Below, in pieces: positions 15,639 through 23,137 of a stretch of DNA of 64,000 nt. This DNA comes from an uncultured Rhodospirillales bacterium. Its GTDB lineage: Bacteria; Pseudomonadota; Alphaproteobacteria; Acetobacterales; Acetobacteraceae. How positions within the stretch are numbered: position 1 is the stretch's first letter; every line of letters begins with the position of its first letter. The position numbers were made by a program, and so were the translations under genes. The DNA lies in the NCBI GenBank assembly GCA_903835235.1, contig CAILMF010000001.1:1-64000 (forward strand), read 5' to 3'. The notes beneath the pieces were generated by a model. It searched no databases. It was given only the letters and a program-made list of their open reading frames with translations, and was not told where the DNA came from.

Positions 15639-16880
15639 ATGCCGCCTGACGCACCTCCTCGCCGCTTCCTGTTCCTGCAGGGACCGACCTCGGATTTCTT
15701 CCCCAACCTGGCGGCGGCCCTGCGCGCGCGCGGCCACGCCACCTTCCGCATCAACCTCTGCCTGGGGGACCGGCTGTTCTGGCGCGGCACCCCCGCCACG
15801 GATTTCCACGGCCGCGCCGCCGCATGGCCCGGCTTCATCGCCGCCTACCTGGCCCGGCACGGCATCACCGACATCCTCATGCTCGGCGAGCAGCGCCCCT
15901 ACCACCTGGCCGCCGCCACCGCCGCCCGGCGCCTGGGCGTGCAGGTGGTCGTGACGGATTACGGCTATATCCGCCCGGACTGGCTGATCCTGGAACGCGA
16001 CGGCCTGGGCGCCGGCAGCCGCTTTCCGCGCCAGGCCGAGGCGATCCTGGCCCTGGCCGCCAGCCTGCCCCCGGTGGACTTCGCGCCGCATTACACCGAC
16101 AGCTTCCCGCGCCAGGCGGCGGCGGATGTGCTGTACCACCTGGCCAGCCTGCTGCCCTGGCCCTACCCGCACTACCGGCGCTTCACCCTGCACCACCCGC
16201 TGCCGAACTACGCGGCCACCGGCTGGCAACTGCTGCGCCGCAACGGCCATACCCGCCGGGCGGAGGCGGTGCTGGACCGCCTGGCCGGGCAGGAATGCCA
16301 CCTCTACGCCATGCAGATGGAGACGGATTTCTCCCTGCGCGCCTATTCCCGCTTTGCCGACAACGACGAAGCCATGGCCGCCGCAATGGCCAGCTTCGCC
16401 CGCGGCGCCAGGCCGGACGCGCACCTGCTGGTAAAGGTCCACCCGCTGGACCCCGGGCTGAAGCGCTGGCCAGGCCGGGTGGCGGCGCTGGCGCGGGCGG
16501 CAGGGCTGGCCGGGCGAGTCCACTTCCTGCCCGGCGCGCTGCACATGGACCGGGCGATAGGCGCCTGCCGCAGCGTGGTGACGGTGAACAGCACCCTGGC
16601 GATCCGCGCGCTGCAACTGGGCCGCCCGGTGCTGGCCCTGGGCGATGCGATCTACCAGGTGCCCGGCCTGGCCTGGCAGGGCGAGGCCGACGCCTTCTGG
16701 CAGGCCGCCCCACCCCCGGACCCGGTGGTGGTGGAGGCGTTTGTGCGCGCCATCGCCGCGTGCCTGCAGGTGCGCGGCGTGGCGTTCAAGCGGCCGGGGA
16801 TGGACGCGGCAGTGCGGAACGCGGCGGCACGGCTGGACGCGGGGGCGCTGAATGTGCCGATGGCGGGGGTTTTGGGGTAG
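15639..16880 (+). CDS. KpsS-like capsule polysaccharide transferase
   Basis: This 413-residue protein matches the KpsS half of the KpsC/KpsS capsule family: the N-terminal LFLQGPTSDFFPNLAAALRA, the central YGYIRPDWLILERDG, and a C-terminal domain with VKVHPLDPG and VNSTLAIRALQLGRPVLALG. In E. coli group 2 capsules KpsS and KpsC build the beta-Kdo linker on a lysophospholipid at the cytoplasmic face of the inner membrane. Here it follows the lipid genes on the same strand (86 bp after the GNAT-like gene), which fits initiation of the polysaccharide on the lipid. KpsC lies beyond the inserted island, on the opposite strand. Confidence 0.88.
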   Translation: MPPDAPPRRFLFLQGPTSDFFPNLAAALRARGHATFRINLCLGDRLFWRGTPATDFHGRAAAWPGFIAAYLARHGITDILMLGEQRPYHLAAATAARRLGVQVVVTDYGYIRPDWLILERDGLGAGSRFPRQAEAILALAASLPPVDFAPHYTDSFPRQAAADVLYHLASLLPWPYPHYRRFTLHHPLPNYAATGWQLLRRNGHTRRAEAVLDRLAGQECHLYAMQMETDFSLRAYSRFADNDEAMAAAMASFARGARPDAHLLVKVHPLDPGLKRWPGRVAALARAAGLAGRVHFLPGALHMDRAIGACRSVVTVNSTLAIRALQLGRPVLALGDAIYQVPGLAWQGEADAFWQAAPPPDPVVVEAFVRAIAACLQVRGVAFKRPGMDAAVRNAAARLDAGALNVPMAGVLG

Positions 16881-16891
16881 GGGTGGATATC

Positions 16892-17572
16892 TTATTGGAT
16901 GCTGAGACGGCAACGAAGGCGCGCGATCCGACCCTTTGCTAGGTTTTCGGTCATTTGGCTGAAATCCATACTTTCAAAAGCTTTGTCGGCCATGTTCATC
17001 ACCCACTCCGGCACGTGGGGCGCATCACTTAACATCTTCATTGTCTGTGATTTCGATAAAATTTGATGCCTGTAGTCAAACTCTGGAGCGTTCTGGAGTT
17101 TGGACTGCAAAATTTTATTCGCCGCGCGCAAGCAAAATCCAGCCAGTTGAAATAAATCTGAGCAACTGCATACAAACGACGTTTTATTGTCTCGTTTAAA
17201 CAAGGTAACTGGCGATACTGCTACGACGATCCCATCGTTAACAACTCCCATAGCGGTCGGATCAAGTCCTCTATGCACCATCGAATTTCTCTGGTATATT
17301 GCGTAATGAAAGTCTTCTTTATCGAGAAATTCCCTTCCTATATCGTTGTAAAATTCTTCTTTTACTTTATCATTCACTAAATTATCTCGCATCAATTCGA
17401 TTGATGCATGCCAATTGGTGAAAAAAAGAAAATAATACATTCTGAAATCAAGGGGATCTATCCCCGGGCGAGCGTTAGATTTTTTCTCAAACGCCCAGTC
17501 TCGTATTTCTAGGTAGCCAATCAAGCCATCAACCAGCAGCATGCAGCCATAAGAGTCCATTTCTTTGAACAT
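16892..17572 (-). CDS. Hypothetical protein, AT-rich orphan
   Basis: This 226-residue protein has no domain I recognise. It is predicted soluble, with several aromatic-rich helices (RMYYFLFFTNWHASIELMRD) and one Cys pair (CSCSD). Its sequence is visibly AT-richer than everything around it and uses codons that neighbours avoid (AAA, TTT, ATT), which indicates recent acquisition. It converges on the KpsS-like gene with only 11 bp between them. Downstream of it on the plus strand lies a 350-bp direct repeat that borders a toxin-antitoxin pair, so it may belong to the same island. An accessory or defence-type role is conceivable; nothing in the sequence proves it. Confidence 0.7.
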   Translation of the reverse strand: MFKEMDSYGCMLLVDGLIGYLEIRDWAFEKKSNARPGIDPLDFRMYYFLFFTNWHASIELMRDNLVNDKVKEEFYNDIGREFLDKEDFHYAIYQRNSMVHRGLDPTAMGVVNDGIVVAVSPVTLFKRDNKTSFVCSCSDLFQLAGFCLRAANKILQSKLQNAPEFDYRHQILSKSQTMKMLSDAPHVPEWVMNMADKAFESMDFSQMTENLAKGRIARLRCRLSIQ

Positions 17573-17645
17573 CGACTTGCCTACCGAATAGATTGCGGAA
17601 GTATAGCCGACTTCATTTGGCCACCCAAGGTTGATTCGAATTCAC

Positions 17646-17998
17646 TCGATTTTAGTAAAAATTTCCTATATCCTTCCCGCCCCCTCCCCCGACCGGGACC
17701 ACCCCTCGCATGCCCAACTACCCCCACCACTACCACCCCCACCTCACCACCCCTCTCCCCTGGCGCCCCCTCGCTGACGACGAACTCCAAACCCTCGCCC
17801 CCTACTTCATCCACCACGGCGCCGGCCGCCCGATGTTCGATATCCGCGCCCGGCTGGACGCCATCTTCTGGGCTGTCACCCATGACGGCCCCTGGAAGGA
17901 CCTGCCCGCCGCCCTCGGCCCGGCCGATACCGCCAGCCGCCAGTTCCGCCGCTGGGCGCACAAGGGCGTCTGGTCCAAACTTCTCAAGCACGCCGCCC
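17646..17998 (+). repeat. 350-bp direct repeat, left copy
   Basis: This stretch repeats at 19203-19555 with high identity, starting about 60 bp upstream of the start codon of a DUF4096-like gene and continuing through its first 95 codons. Homology stops abruptly at about 17998, eight bases before the end of the RES toxin gene. The two copies enclose the toxin-antitoxin pair. Confidence 0.88.
17710..17998 (+). pseudogene. Truncated DUF4096 / IS5-type transposase-like gene
   Basis: The first 96 residues match the intact copy at 19265 (PWRPLxDDELQxLAPYFIHH, RARLDAIFWAVTH, GPWKDLPAALGP, FRRWAHKGVW). These are the features of the IS5-family transposase N-terminal domain. After the shared part the frame runs on into the antisense of the RES toxin gene and loses all similarity, so the reading frame is a broken duplicate. 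No DDE catalytic region is present. Confidence 0.8.
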
Positions 17999-18005
17999 CG
18001 CCCCC

Positions 18006-18467
18006 TCACCGCCCAAACAACCGCGGATCCAACCCAACCGGCCGCTCCGCCCCAACCACAATGCGCCGCGCATCCGGGTGCGCCGGATTGACCACCGCGT
18101 TCAGGTCATGCCCGGCCGTCAGCACGGAGGGTACCAGCAACAACGCGGACCGTCCCTGCTCCAGCCAGGCCTTGCCGAAGGCCTGCGCCACCGAGGGGTC
18201 CAGCGGGTCGTCCCAACCCGGATGCGCCGCCGCGTCGAAGTTTTCGCGCGTCACATCCGCGGGCACCAGCGCTTCCACATAGCGGGCAGCGCTCGGCGGC
18301 GTGCGCCGGTTGGCGTGGACCAGCATCTCCAGCAGGCAAACGGCGAAGCTGGTGCCGGTATATATCGCGGCCAGCCCCGGCGGATTCCAGCGTTGCCCGA
18401 ATAGCCGCGCCCCCTCGCCGGACCAGATCGGGTGCGGCCCGGTCACCAGCCGCCACAGCCGCAGCAC
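18006..18467 (-). CDS. RES-domain toxin
   Basis: This 153-residue protein has the RES family pattern: LWRLVTG near the N-terminus, GEGARLFGQRWNPPGLAAIY with the conserved arginine and tyrosine context, CLLEMLVH with the conserved glutamate, and the C-terminal segment NPAHPDARRIVVG. Known RES toxins degrade NAD+ and stop growth. The start is GTG at 18467, two bases after the stop of the partner gene, so the two are co-translated with the antitoxin first. Together they form a RES/Xre (MbcT/MbcA-like) module. No residue looks missing, so the toxin is probably active. Confidence 0.88.
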   Translation of the reverse strand: MLRLWRLVTGPHPIWSGEGARLFGQRWNPPGLAAIYTGTSFAVCLLEMLVHANRRTPPSAARYVEALVPADVTRENFDAAAHPGWDDPLDPSVAQAFGKAWLEQGRSALLLVPSVLTAGHDLNAVVNPAHPDARRIVVGAERPVGLDPRLFGR

Positions 18468-18469
18468 CG

Positions 18470-19117
18470 CTACAGCGCCAGGCCGTATTCCAGCGCGTTC
18501 AGCAACTGCTCGGCGCGGCGGGTGCCGATATCGGTGCGGGCCGCATCCACCGGGCTGCGGCCGTCAAGCCGCGGATGCGGCGTGGTCATGAACTCACGCG
18601 CCTCGGCATCGGTGCCAAGGGCACGGCGGGCATGCACCAACAGCCGGGCCACCCGCTCCGTGCGCTCGCTCTCCTGCGGAGAAAGCTGGGTCTCCCGGCG
18701 TTCCAGCGTCGTCTTGGGCACCAGGCCCCATTCCAGGGCCGCCACCTTCGTCTTATCCCCGCCAGCCAGCGCCTCCGCGACATGCCGCAGCGCCTGGCGC
18801 GGCAATCCACGTTCCACCGCTTTCTCGATCAGCCGGGGTGACGGCGCCGAGACGGTGCCGTCCTTGAGGTCGAAGTAAGGCTTCGCCCGGTCGGCGCCGG
18901 GCGAGAACCGCGCCATGGTGTGGTTGGTCTTCGCCTGCACCACCAGCACCGCGCCGCCATCAAGCTGAAATACAAAGTCGGCAATCGCCCTGGTGGCACG
19001 CGCCTGGTGCCGCTGCGGCTTGGTCGCCGGTGCCGGCTCCGTCGCGCCCGCGCTGCCGCACAGAAAGCCGATCCCCATCACATCGGCAATGGCCTTCGCG
19101 TCGTAGTTCGCAATCAT
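18470..19117 (-). CDS. Xre/MbcA/ParS-type antitoxin with long N-terminal region
   Basis: This 215-residue protein ends in the DUF2384 toxin-binding domain: LLVHARRALGTDAEAREFMT, then LDGRSPVDAARTDIGTRRAE. The middle (about 110-160) holds helices compatible with the Xre-like DNA-binding part (ERRETQLSPQESERTERVAR). The first 100 residues are unusual for the family and contain DFVFQLDGGAVLVVQAKT. I start it at the ATG at 19117, which has GGAGG eight bases upstream; an upstream in-frame start at 19186 would add 23 residues without a ribosome site. It should neutralise the RES toxin and autoregulate the operon. Confidence 0.82.
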   Translation of the reverse strand: MIANYDAKAIADVMGIGFLCGSAGATEPAPATKPQRHQARATRAIADFVFQLDGGAVLVVQAKTNHTMARFSPGADRAKPYFDLKDGTVSAPSPRLIEKAVERGLPRQALRHVAEALAGGDKTKVAALEWGLVPKTTLERRETQLSPQESERTERVARLLVHARRALGTDAEAREFMTTPHPRLDGRSPVDAARTDIGTRRAEQLLNALEYGLAL

Positions 19118-19202
19118 GTGGGGCCTCCGCATTCCAGATGGAGGAAAATGATGCCCCAATTGGGCAAAGGCAAGAGGAAGACCCAACCTCAGGGGATTCT
19201 CT

Positions 19203-19555
19203 GGCTTTTAGCAAAACTTTCCTATATCCTCCCTGCCCCTCCCCCGGCCGGGACACTCGCAAAAATGTCGCACTACCCCCACCACTACCACCCCCACCTC
19301 ACCACCCCCCTCCCCTGGCGCCCGCTCCGCGACGACGAACTCCAGGCCCTCGCCCCCTACTTCATCCACCACGGCGCCGGCCGCCCCATCTTCGATATCC
19401 GCGCCCGGCTGGACGCCATCTTCTGGGCTGTCACCCATAACGGCCCCTGGAAGGACCTGCCCGCCGCCCTCGGCCCGGCCGATACCGCCAGCCGCCAGTT
19501 CCGCCGCTGGGCGCACAAGGGCGTCTGGTCCCAACTTCTGAAGCACGCCGCCATG
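19203..19555 (+). repeat. 350-bp direct repeat, right copy
   Basis: Partner of the repeat at 17646-17998. It begins with the shared leader TTTCCTATATCC and a run of pyrimidines and extends through codon 97 of the intact DUF4096-like gene. Both copies keep the start codon in equivalent position. Confidence 0.88.
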
Positions 19556-19870
19556 CCCGGCGCCCCGCCCATCCTCCGCCGGCTGGAACATTGGCTCTGC
19601 CGCGCCTTCCGCCGCGCGCTGCGCATCCTGAAGATGCCCGGCATCGCCCTGGCCCGCCGCCTGGGCATGGACTCCGCGCTGCCAGCGCCCTCCGCCATGC
19701 TGCCCAACCCGGATTTGTCCGAAACCCTGCTGCCGCTGATGCGCCGCCTGGCCCAACTCGCCCTCGGCCGCCCCGCCAGAACGGTCCGCGCCGTCTCCAG
19801 CCTGTTGAAAAGCTGCCAAAAGGTCATCACCGGCGCCCGCCGCATCCCGAAATGCCTGGCGCCGCCATGA
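19265..19870 (+). CDS. DUF4096 (IS5 transposase N-terminal-like) protein
   Basis: This 201-residue protein has, at residues 10-95, the helical domain found at the front of IS5-type transposases (PWRPLRDDELQALAPYF, GRPIFDIRARLDAIFWAV, GPWKDLPAALGP). Instead of a DDE nuclease it continues into about 100 basic, helix-forming residues of unknown function. It therefore cannot transpose on its own. It may be a domesticated DNA-binding protein or the remnant of an insertion sequence. The stop lies directly against the stop of the converging SDR gene. A truncated duplicate lies 1.56 kb upstream. Confidence 0.65.
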   Translation: MSHYPHHYHPHLTTPLPWRPLRDDELQALAPYFIHHGAGRPIFDIRARLDAIFWAVTHNGPWKDLPAALGPADTASRQFRRWAHKGVWSQLLKHAAMPGAPPILRRLEHWLCRAFRRALRILKMPGIALARRLGMDSALPAPSAMLPNPDLSETLLPLMRRLAQLALGRPARTVRAVSSLLKSCQKVITGARRIPKCLAPP

Positions 19871-20839
19871 TCAGCCGCCCGGTTCCACCCGAAAGCGCAC
19901 CAGCCGCGCCAACCTGTCCCCCAACCCCGGCGGCAGCAGCGCCAGCGCGCGCAGCCCGGCCCCCAGCCACCAGGGCGAAACCACCCGCCCCCGCCCCCGC
20001 GCCACCGCCCGCAGCAGCCGCGCCGCCATGGCCTCGGCGCTCACCTCGCCCCCGGCCCGCGCGCCGCGCACCCGCGCGCTCATGGCACTGGCAAAGAACC
20101 CCGGCGCCGCCACCGTCACTCGCAGCCCGGCCGCCCGATGCGCCGCCCGCAGCGCCTCGCCATACGCCCAAACCCCGGCCTTGCTGGCGGCATACGCCGG
20201 CACGTCCGGCAAGCCGCGAAACCCCATCATGCTGCCCACCAGCAGCAACTGCCCCTGCCGGCGCGAAAGCATGCCCGGCAGCAGCGGCTCCACCAGGTTC
20301 AGCGCCCCCTCCAGGTTCACCCGCACCTGGCGCAGCGCCGCGTCATGCCCCTCCGGCGCGCCATCCGGGCCGGTGCCGGCCGAAACCCCGGCATTGGCAA
20401 TGGCCAGCCCCACCGGCCGCGCCTGGTCCCAGTCGCGCAGCACCGCGGCCATGGCGGCGGCATCGGTCACGTCCACCGCGGCCAGCCACACCGCGGCCCC
20501 GCGCGCCCGGCAGCGCGCCGCCACCGCTTCCAGCGCGGCGGCGTCTCGCCCCAGCAGATGCAGCGCCACGCCCGGCCCGGCCAGCGCCTCCGCCAGCGCC
20601 GCGCCCAACCCGCGGGAGGCACCGGTGATCACCACGGACCGCACCGCCGCCCCGTCGGCCTGCGTCGCGCCCTGGCCGGCCGCCGCCGCCCCACCGGCCT
20701 GCGCCGCACCACTGCTGGGCTTCACCGCCCCGCCAGCCTGCACAGCACCGCGACTGGCCGGCGCCGCCCCGCCGGCCGGCGCCGCGCCAAGCCCGGGCCT
20801 CGCCGCGCTGGCGTTGCGCCCTGCCCCTGGCACCGTCAC
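19871..20839 (-). CDS. Short-chain dehydrogenase/reductase (RkpH-like)
   Basis: The likely product is 322 residues, starting at GTG 20839, which overlaps the KpsC-like stop as GTGA. After about 65 low-complexity Gly/Ala-rich residues comes a classical SDR: VVITGASRGLGAAL (NAD(P) site), NAG motif in IANAGVSAG, catalytic Ser in VGSMMGF and YAASK with Tyr and Lys. The C-terminus has a hydrophobic stretch (WWLGAGLRALALLPPGLGD) as in membrane-associated keto-lipid reductases. In the rhizobial rkp-1 region rkpH also encodes an SDR between rkpG and rkpJ. By context it could reduce the 3-keto group made by the oxoamine synthase. The N-terminal extension, built of short repeats, is unusual. Confidence 0.85.
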   Translation of the reverse strand: MTVPGAGRNASAARPGLGAAPAGGAAPASRGAVQAGGAVKPSSGAAQAGGAAAAGQGATQADGAAVRSVVITGASRGLGAALAEALAGPGVALHLLGRDAAALEAVAARCRARGAAVWLAAVDVTDAAAMAAVLRDWDQARPVGLAIANAGVSAGTGPDGAPEGHDAALRQVRVNLEGALNLVEPLLPGMLSRRQGQLLLVGSMMGFRGLPDVPAYAASKAGVWAYGEALRAAHRAAGLRVTVAAPGFFASAMSARVRGARAGGEVSAEAMAARLLRAVARGRGRVVSPWWLGAGLRALALLPPGLGDRLARLVRFRVEPGG

Positions 20840-22581
20840 CGCGCCGCCCACCAGGCGGTCCAGCCGCCCGAGGCCCTGGCAACCCGCCGCCGCAGCCCCT
20901 CCGGCAGGCGCGGCCCGGCCGGGGCCTGCATCGCCGCCAGGCGCTCGCAAAACACCTCCACCGGGCAGGGCAGCCCGGTCACGGGGTCCCAGTATCGCGG
21001 GTACAGGATCAGCGCCGCCGCCACCATCTCGTCCAGCCCCAGCCGCCGGCGGCGCCGAGGCAGCGGCGCCATGTCCTCGGTCAGCCCCCAGCCGGCGAAG
21101 AAGGGCTGCCCCCAGCAGACCACGCGCTTGCCGCGCAGCAGCGCCTCAAACCCTGCCAGGGACGACATCACCTGCACCTCGTCTGCCAACGCATACAGTG
21201 GGGCAATCGGCACGCCCGAGGCCACATGGTCGGCCATCACCGCCAGGGCTTCCGGCCGCACCGCGCCGCGGCGCATGCCGGCTTCCACGTCCGGGTGCGG
21301 CTTGTACACCAGGAAGGCGTCGGGGTCGGTGCGGCGGGCGGCGCGCAGCAGGTCCTGGTTGGTCCGCACCGTGCCGCCGCCACGGCGGAGCGAGGCGTCG
21401 TCCTCAACCTGCCCACACACCAGCATCACCCGCCGGCCCGGGGGCGGCAGGAAGCCGGGCGCCGAGCCGGCCAGGTTGTACTTGGTGATGCCGGCCTGGA
21501 CCAACCGCCGCCGCAACCTGGCAGCGCGGGCCAGCAGTGCCGGCGAGAAGTCGCCCTCGGCCAGCAGGCGCTCCAGCTCGCTCGGCCGGGCCGGGTCGAA
21601 ATGCGCCCCGGCCGCGTCCAGCACCAGGGATTGCGCCGGCGCCAGCTGCACGCCCAGCCCGGCCGAGCGGATGAAGCCGTCCTCCACCTGCACCAGCGGC
21701 ACCCCCGCGGCGGCGGCGCGGGCCGGCAACCCTGCGGGCATGGCGGCGGCCCAGACCGCGACGCTGCCACCCCGGGCCGCGGCGAAGCGCAGCGCCGCGC
21801 TGCCGCGCTGGAACACCCGGGGCGGCCCGGCCTCGCTGGCCAGGCGGGCCTGCATGCGGGCCAGCTTGAACACCTCCAGCCCGGTCGCCGCGACAATCCG
21901 CCGGTTGGCCGCCTCGGCGGCGCGCCATTCGGCCAGCAGGGCCAGCGCCGCAACCGCCGAACATGGTTGGGCGCGGAAGGGGTCGGCGAAGCGACTGGCG
22001 GCCAGCAGCCGGGCCAGGGCCTCGGCGGGCAGTTCCGGCGCGGCCTGGCGGGCGGCGGCCAGCGCCTCGGCCCCGGCGTCTCGGGCAGTCCCGAGGGTTG
22101 CCGCGGGGATTGCCGCGGCGGCGGTCCCGGCGGCGTTCCCGGCGGCGTTCCCGGCGGCGTTCCCTGGGGAGTTCCCTGGCGTGCCCCCGCGCGCGGCGCC
22201 AACGGCAGCCCCTCGGGCAGCCCCTTCCCCGGCCCCAAACGTGGCCCCAGCGAAGCGCGCCATCGGCCCGGCCAGCGCCAGCGCCACCGGGTCGTGCAGG
22301 CCGTCCGGGCTTGCCGCCAGCACCAGCCCCAGCGCCCGCCAGCGCTGGCCGAAGCGCGGCGCGCGCCACGGGCCTTCGCTCAGCAGCAGCAGCGGCCGGC
22401 CGCGCGGCGGGTGCGCGCCACATACCGCCGCCAGCCAGGCCAGCCGCGCCCCCGGCGGCGCCTGGCGCAGCGGCACCAGGTGCCAGTCCGGCAGGAAGGC
22501 CGCCAGGTGCGGCACGGCACGCGCCAGCGCCCGGGGCACCGCCAAGGGCAGTGGCAGCGCCACCGCCGGGGTTGCCCCCAT
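20836..22581 (-). CDS. KpsC-like capsule beta-Kdo transferase (RkpJ/LipA-like)
   Basis: About 581 residues from the ATG at 22581; GTG starts at 22590 and 22617 are alternatives. The C-terminal two thirds match the second catalytic half of E. coli KpsC: VQVEDGFIRSAGLG, PSELERLLAEGDFS, KYNL, GQVEDDASL, YKPHPDVEAG, SSLAGFEALLRGK and FFAGWGLTED. The N-terminal third (AVPHLAAFLPDWH...) resembles only the beginning of the first half and lacks its EDGF motif, so just one transferase site is complete. A run of GNAA repeats (about residues 146-160) interrupts this part. It probably adds Kdo-type sugar to the lipid anchor together with the KpsS-like protein. It is divergent from the export operon. Confidence 0.87.
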   Translation of the reverse strand: MGATPAVALPLPLAVPRALARAVPHLAAFLPDWHLVPLRQAPPGARLAWLAAVCGAHPPRGRPLLLLSEGPWRAPRFGQRWRALGLVLAASPDGLHDPVALALAGPMARFAGATFGAGEGAARGAAVGAARGGTPGNSPGNAAGNAAGNAAGTAAAAIPAATLGTARDAGAEALAAARQAAPELPAEALARLLAASRFADPFRAQPCSAVAALALLAEWRAAEAANRRIVAATGLEVFKLARMQARLASEAGPPRVFQRGSAALRFAAARGGSVAVWAAAMPAGLPARAAAAGVPLVQVEDGFIRSAGLGVQLAPAQSLVLDAAGAHFDPARPSELERLLAEGDFSPALLARAARLRRRLVQAGITKYNLAGSAPGFLPPPGRRVMLVCGQVEDDASLRRGGGTVRTNQDLLRAARRTDPDAFLVYKPHPDVEAGMRRGAVRPEALAVMADHVASGVPIAPLYALADEVQVMSSLAGFEALLRGKRVVCWGQPFFAGWGLTEDMAPLPRRRRRLGLDEMVAAALILYPRYWDPVTGLPCPVEVFCERLAAMQAPAGPRLPEGLRRRVARASGGWTAWWAAR

Positions 22582-22720
22582 TGGCGCCACGGCGCCGCTC
22601 GTGAAGACTTGGTTAAGCACCCCGGGGTTATGCCTCGGCGGGGCCGGGGTGCCATCCGAAAGTTGCTTGCCCCTCGCGGGCTTTTTGCTAGACCCACACG
22701 ACCAGGGCTCGGGACCACGC

Positions 22721-23137
22721 ATGCCACATTCCTCCAGCGCGCCGCCGCCCGGCCGCCGCCGCCACCCGGAAGCTGCCCGGCCCGTCCTTGCCTTGGTCGC
22801 CGTTGCCCTGCTGGCCGGCTGCGCCATGCCGGCCATGCCCAGCTTCGGCCCGGCCGAGCCGACCGTCGCGCCGGCCCCGGCACCCGCCGCCGCCCCCGCC
22901 CGGCCGGCCGACCCGCTGGCCGGCTTCATCGCCAACGCCGCCCCGGGCGCCACCGCGGAGGTTGCCGGCTACGGCACGGTGCGCCTGGGCCGCAGCTACA
23001 CCGCCGCCAGCGGCCGCGACTGCCGGGAGGCGATGATCGGCCGCGGGGTCGAGGAACGCGCCGCACTGTATTGCCGCGGGCCGCAGGGCTGGGTCGCCGC
23101 CCGCCCACTGCTGCGCAGCGGCACGCTGCGGCCTTGA
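22721..23137 (+). CDS. Small lipoprotein preceding the capsule exporter
   Basis: This 138-residue protein has a type II signal peptide: basic start, hydrophobic VLALVAVALLAGC and lipid-modified Cys34. A Pro/Ala-rich linker (about 40-65) follows, and then a small domain with two cysteines (Cys101, Cys118) and the pattern YGTVRLGRSYTAASGRDCRE. I do not recognise the domain by name; similar small lipoproteins occur beside envelope export genes. Its TGA overlaps the TTG start of kpsM, so it is coupled to the exporter and probably acts in the periplasm or outer membrane during capsule export. Confidence 0.75.
   Translation: MPHSSSAPPPGRRRHPEAARPVLALVAVALLAGCAMPAMPSFGPAEPTVAPAPAPAAAPARPADPLAGFIANAAPGATAEVAGYGTVRLGRSYTAASGRDCREAMIGRGVEERAALYCRGPQGWVAARPLLRSGTLRP

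Noticed and set aside
17998-18282. Continuation of the left DUF4096 frame into a 190-residue protein
   Set aside because: After the repeat end the frame is antisense to the RES toxin and has no similarity to the intact copy; a broken duplicate is the simpler reading.
20138-23137. A 999-codon plus-strand frame spanning the SDR and KpsC genes
   Set aside because: Only its last 138 codons are a real gene (the lipoprotein); the rest is antisense to SDR and KpsC-like genes with strong motifs.
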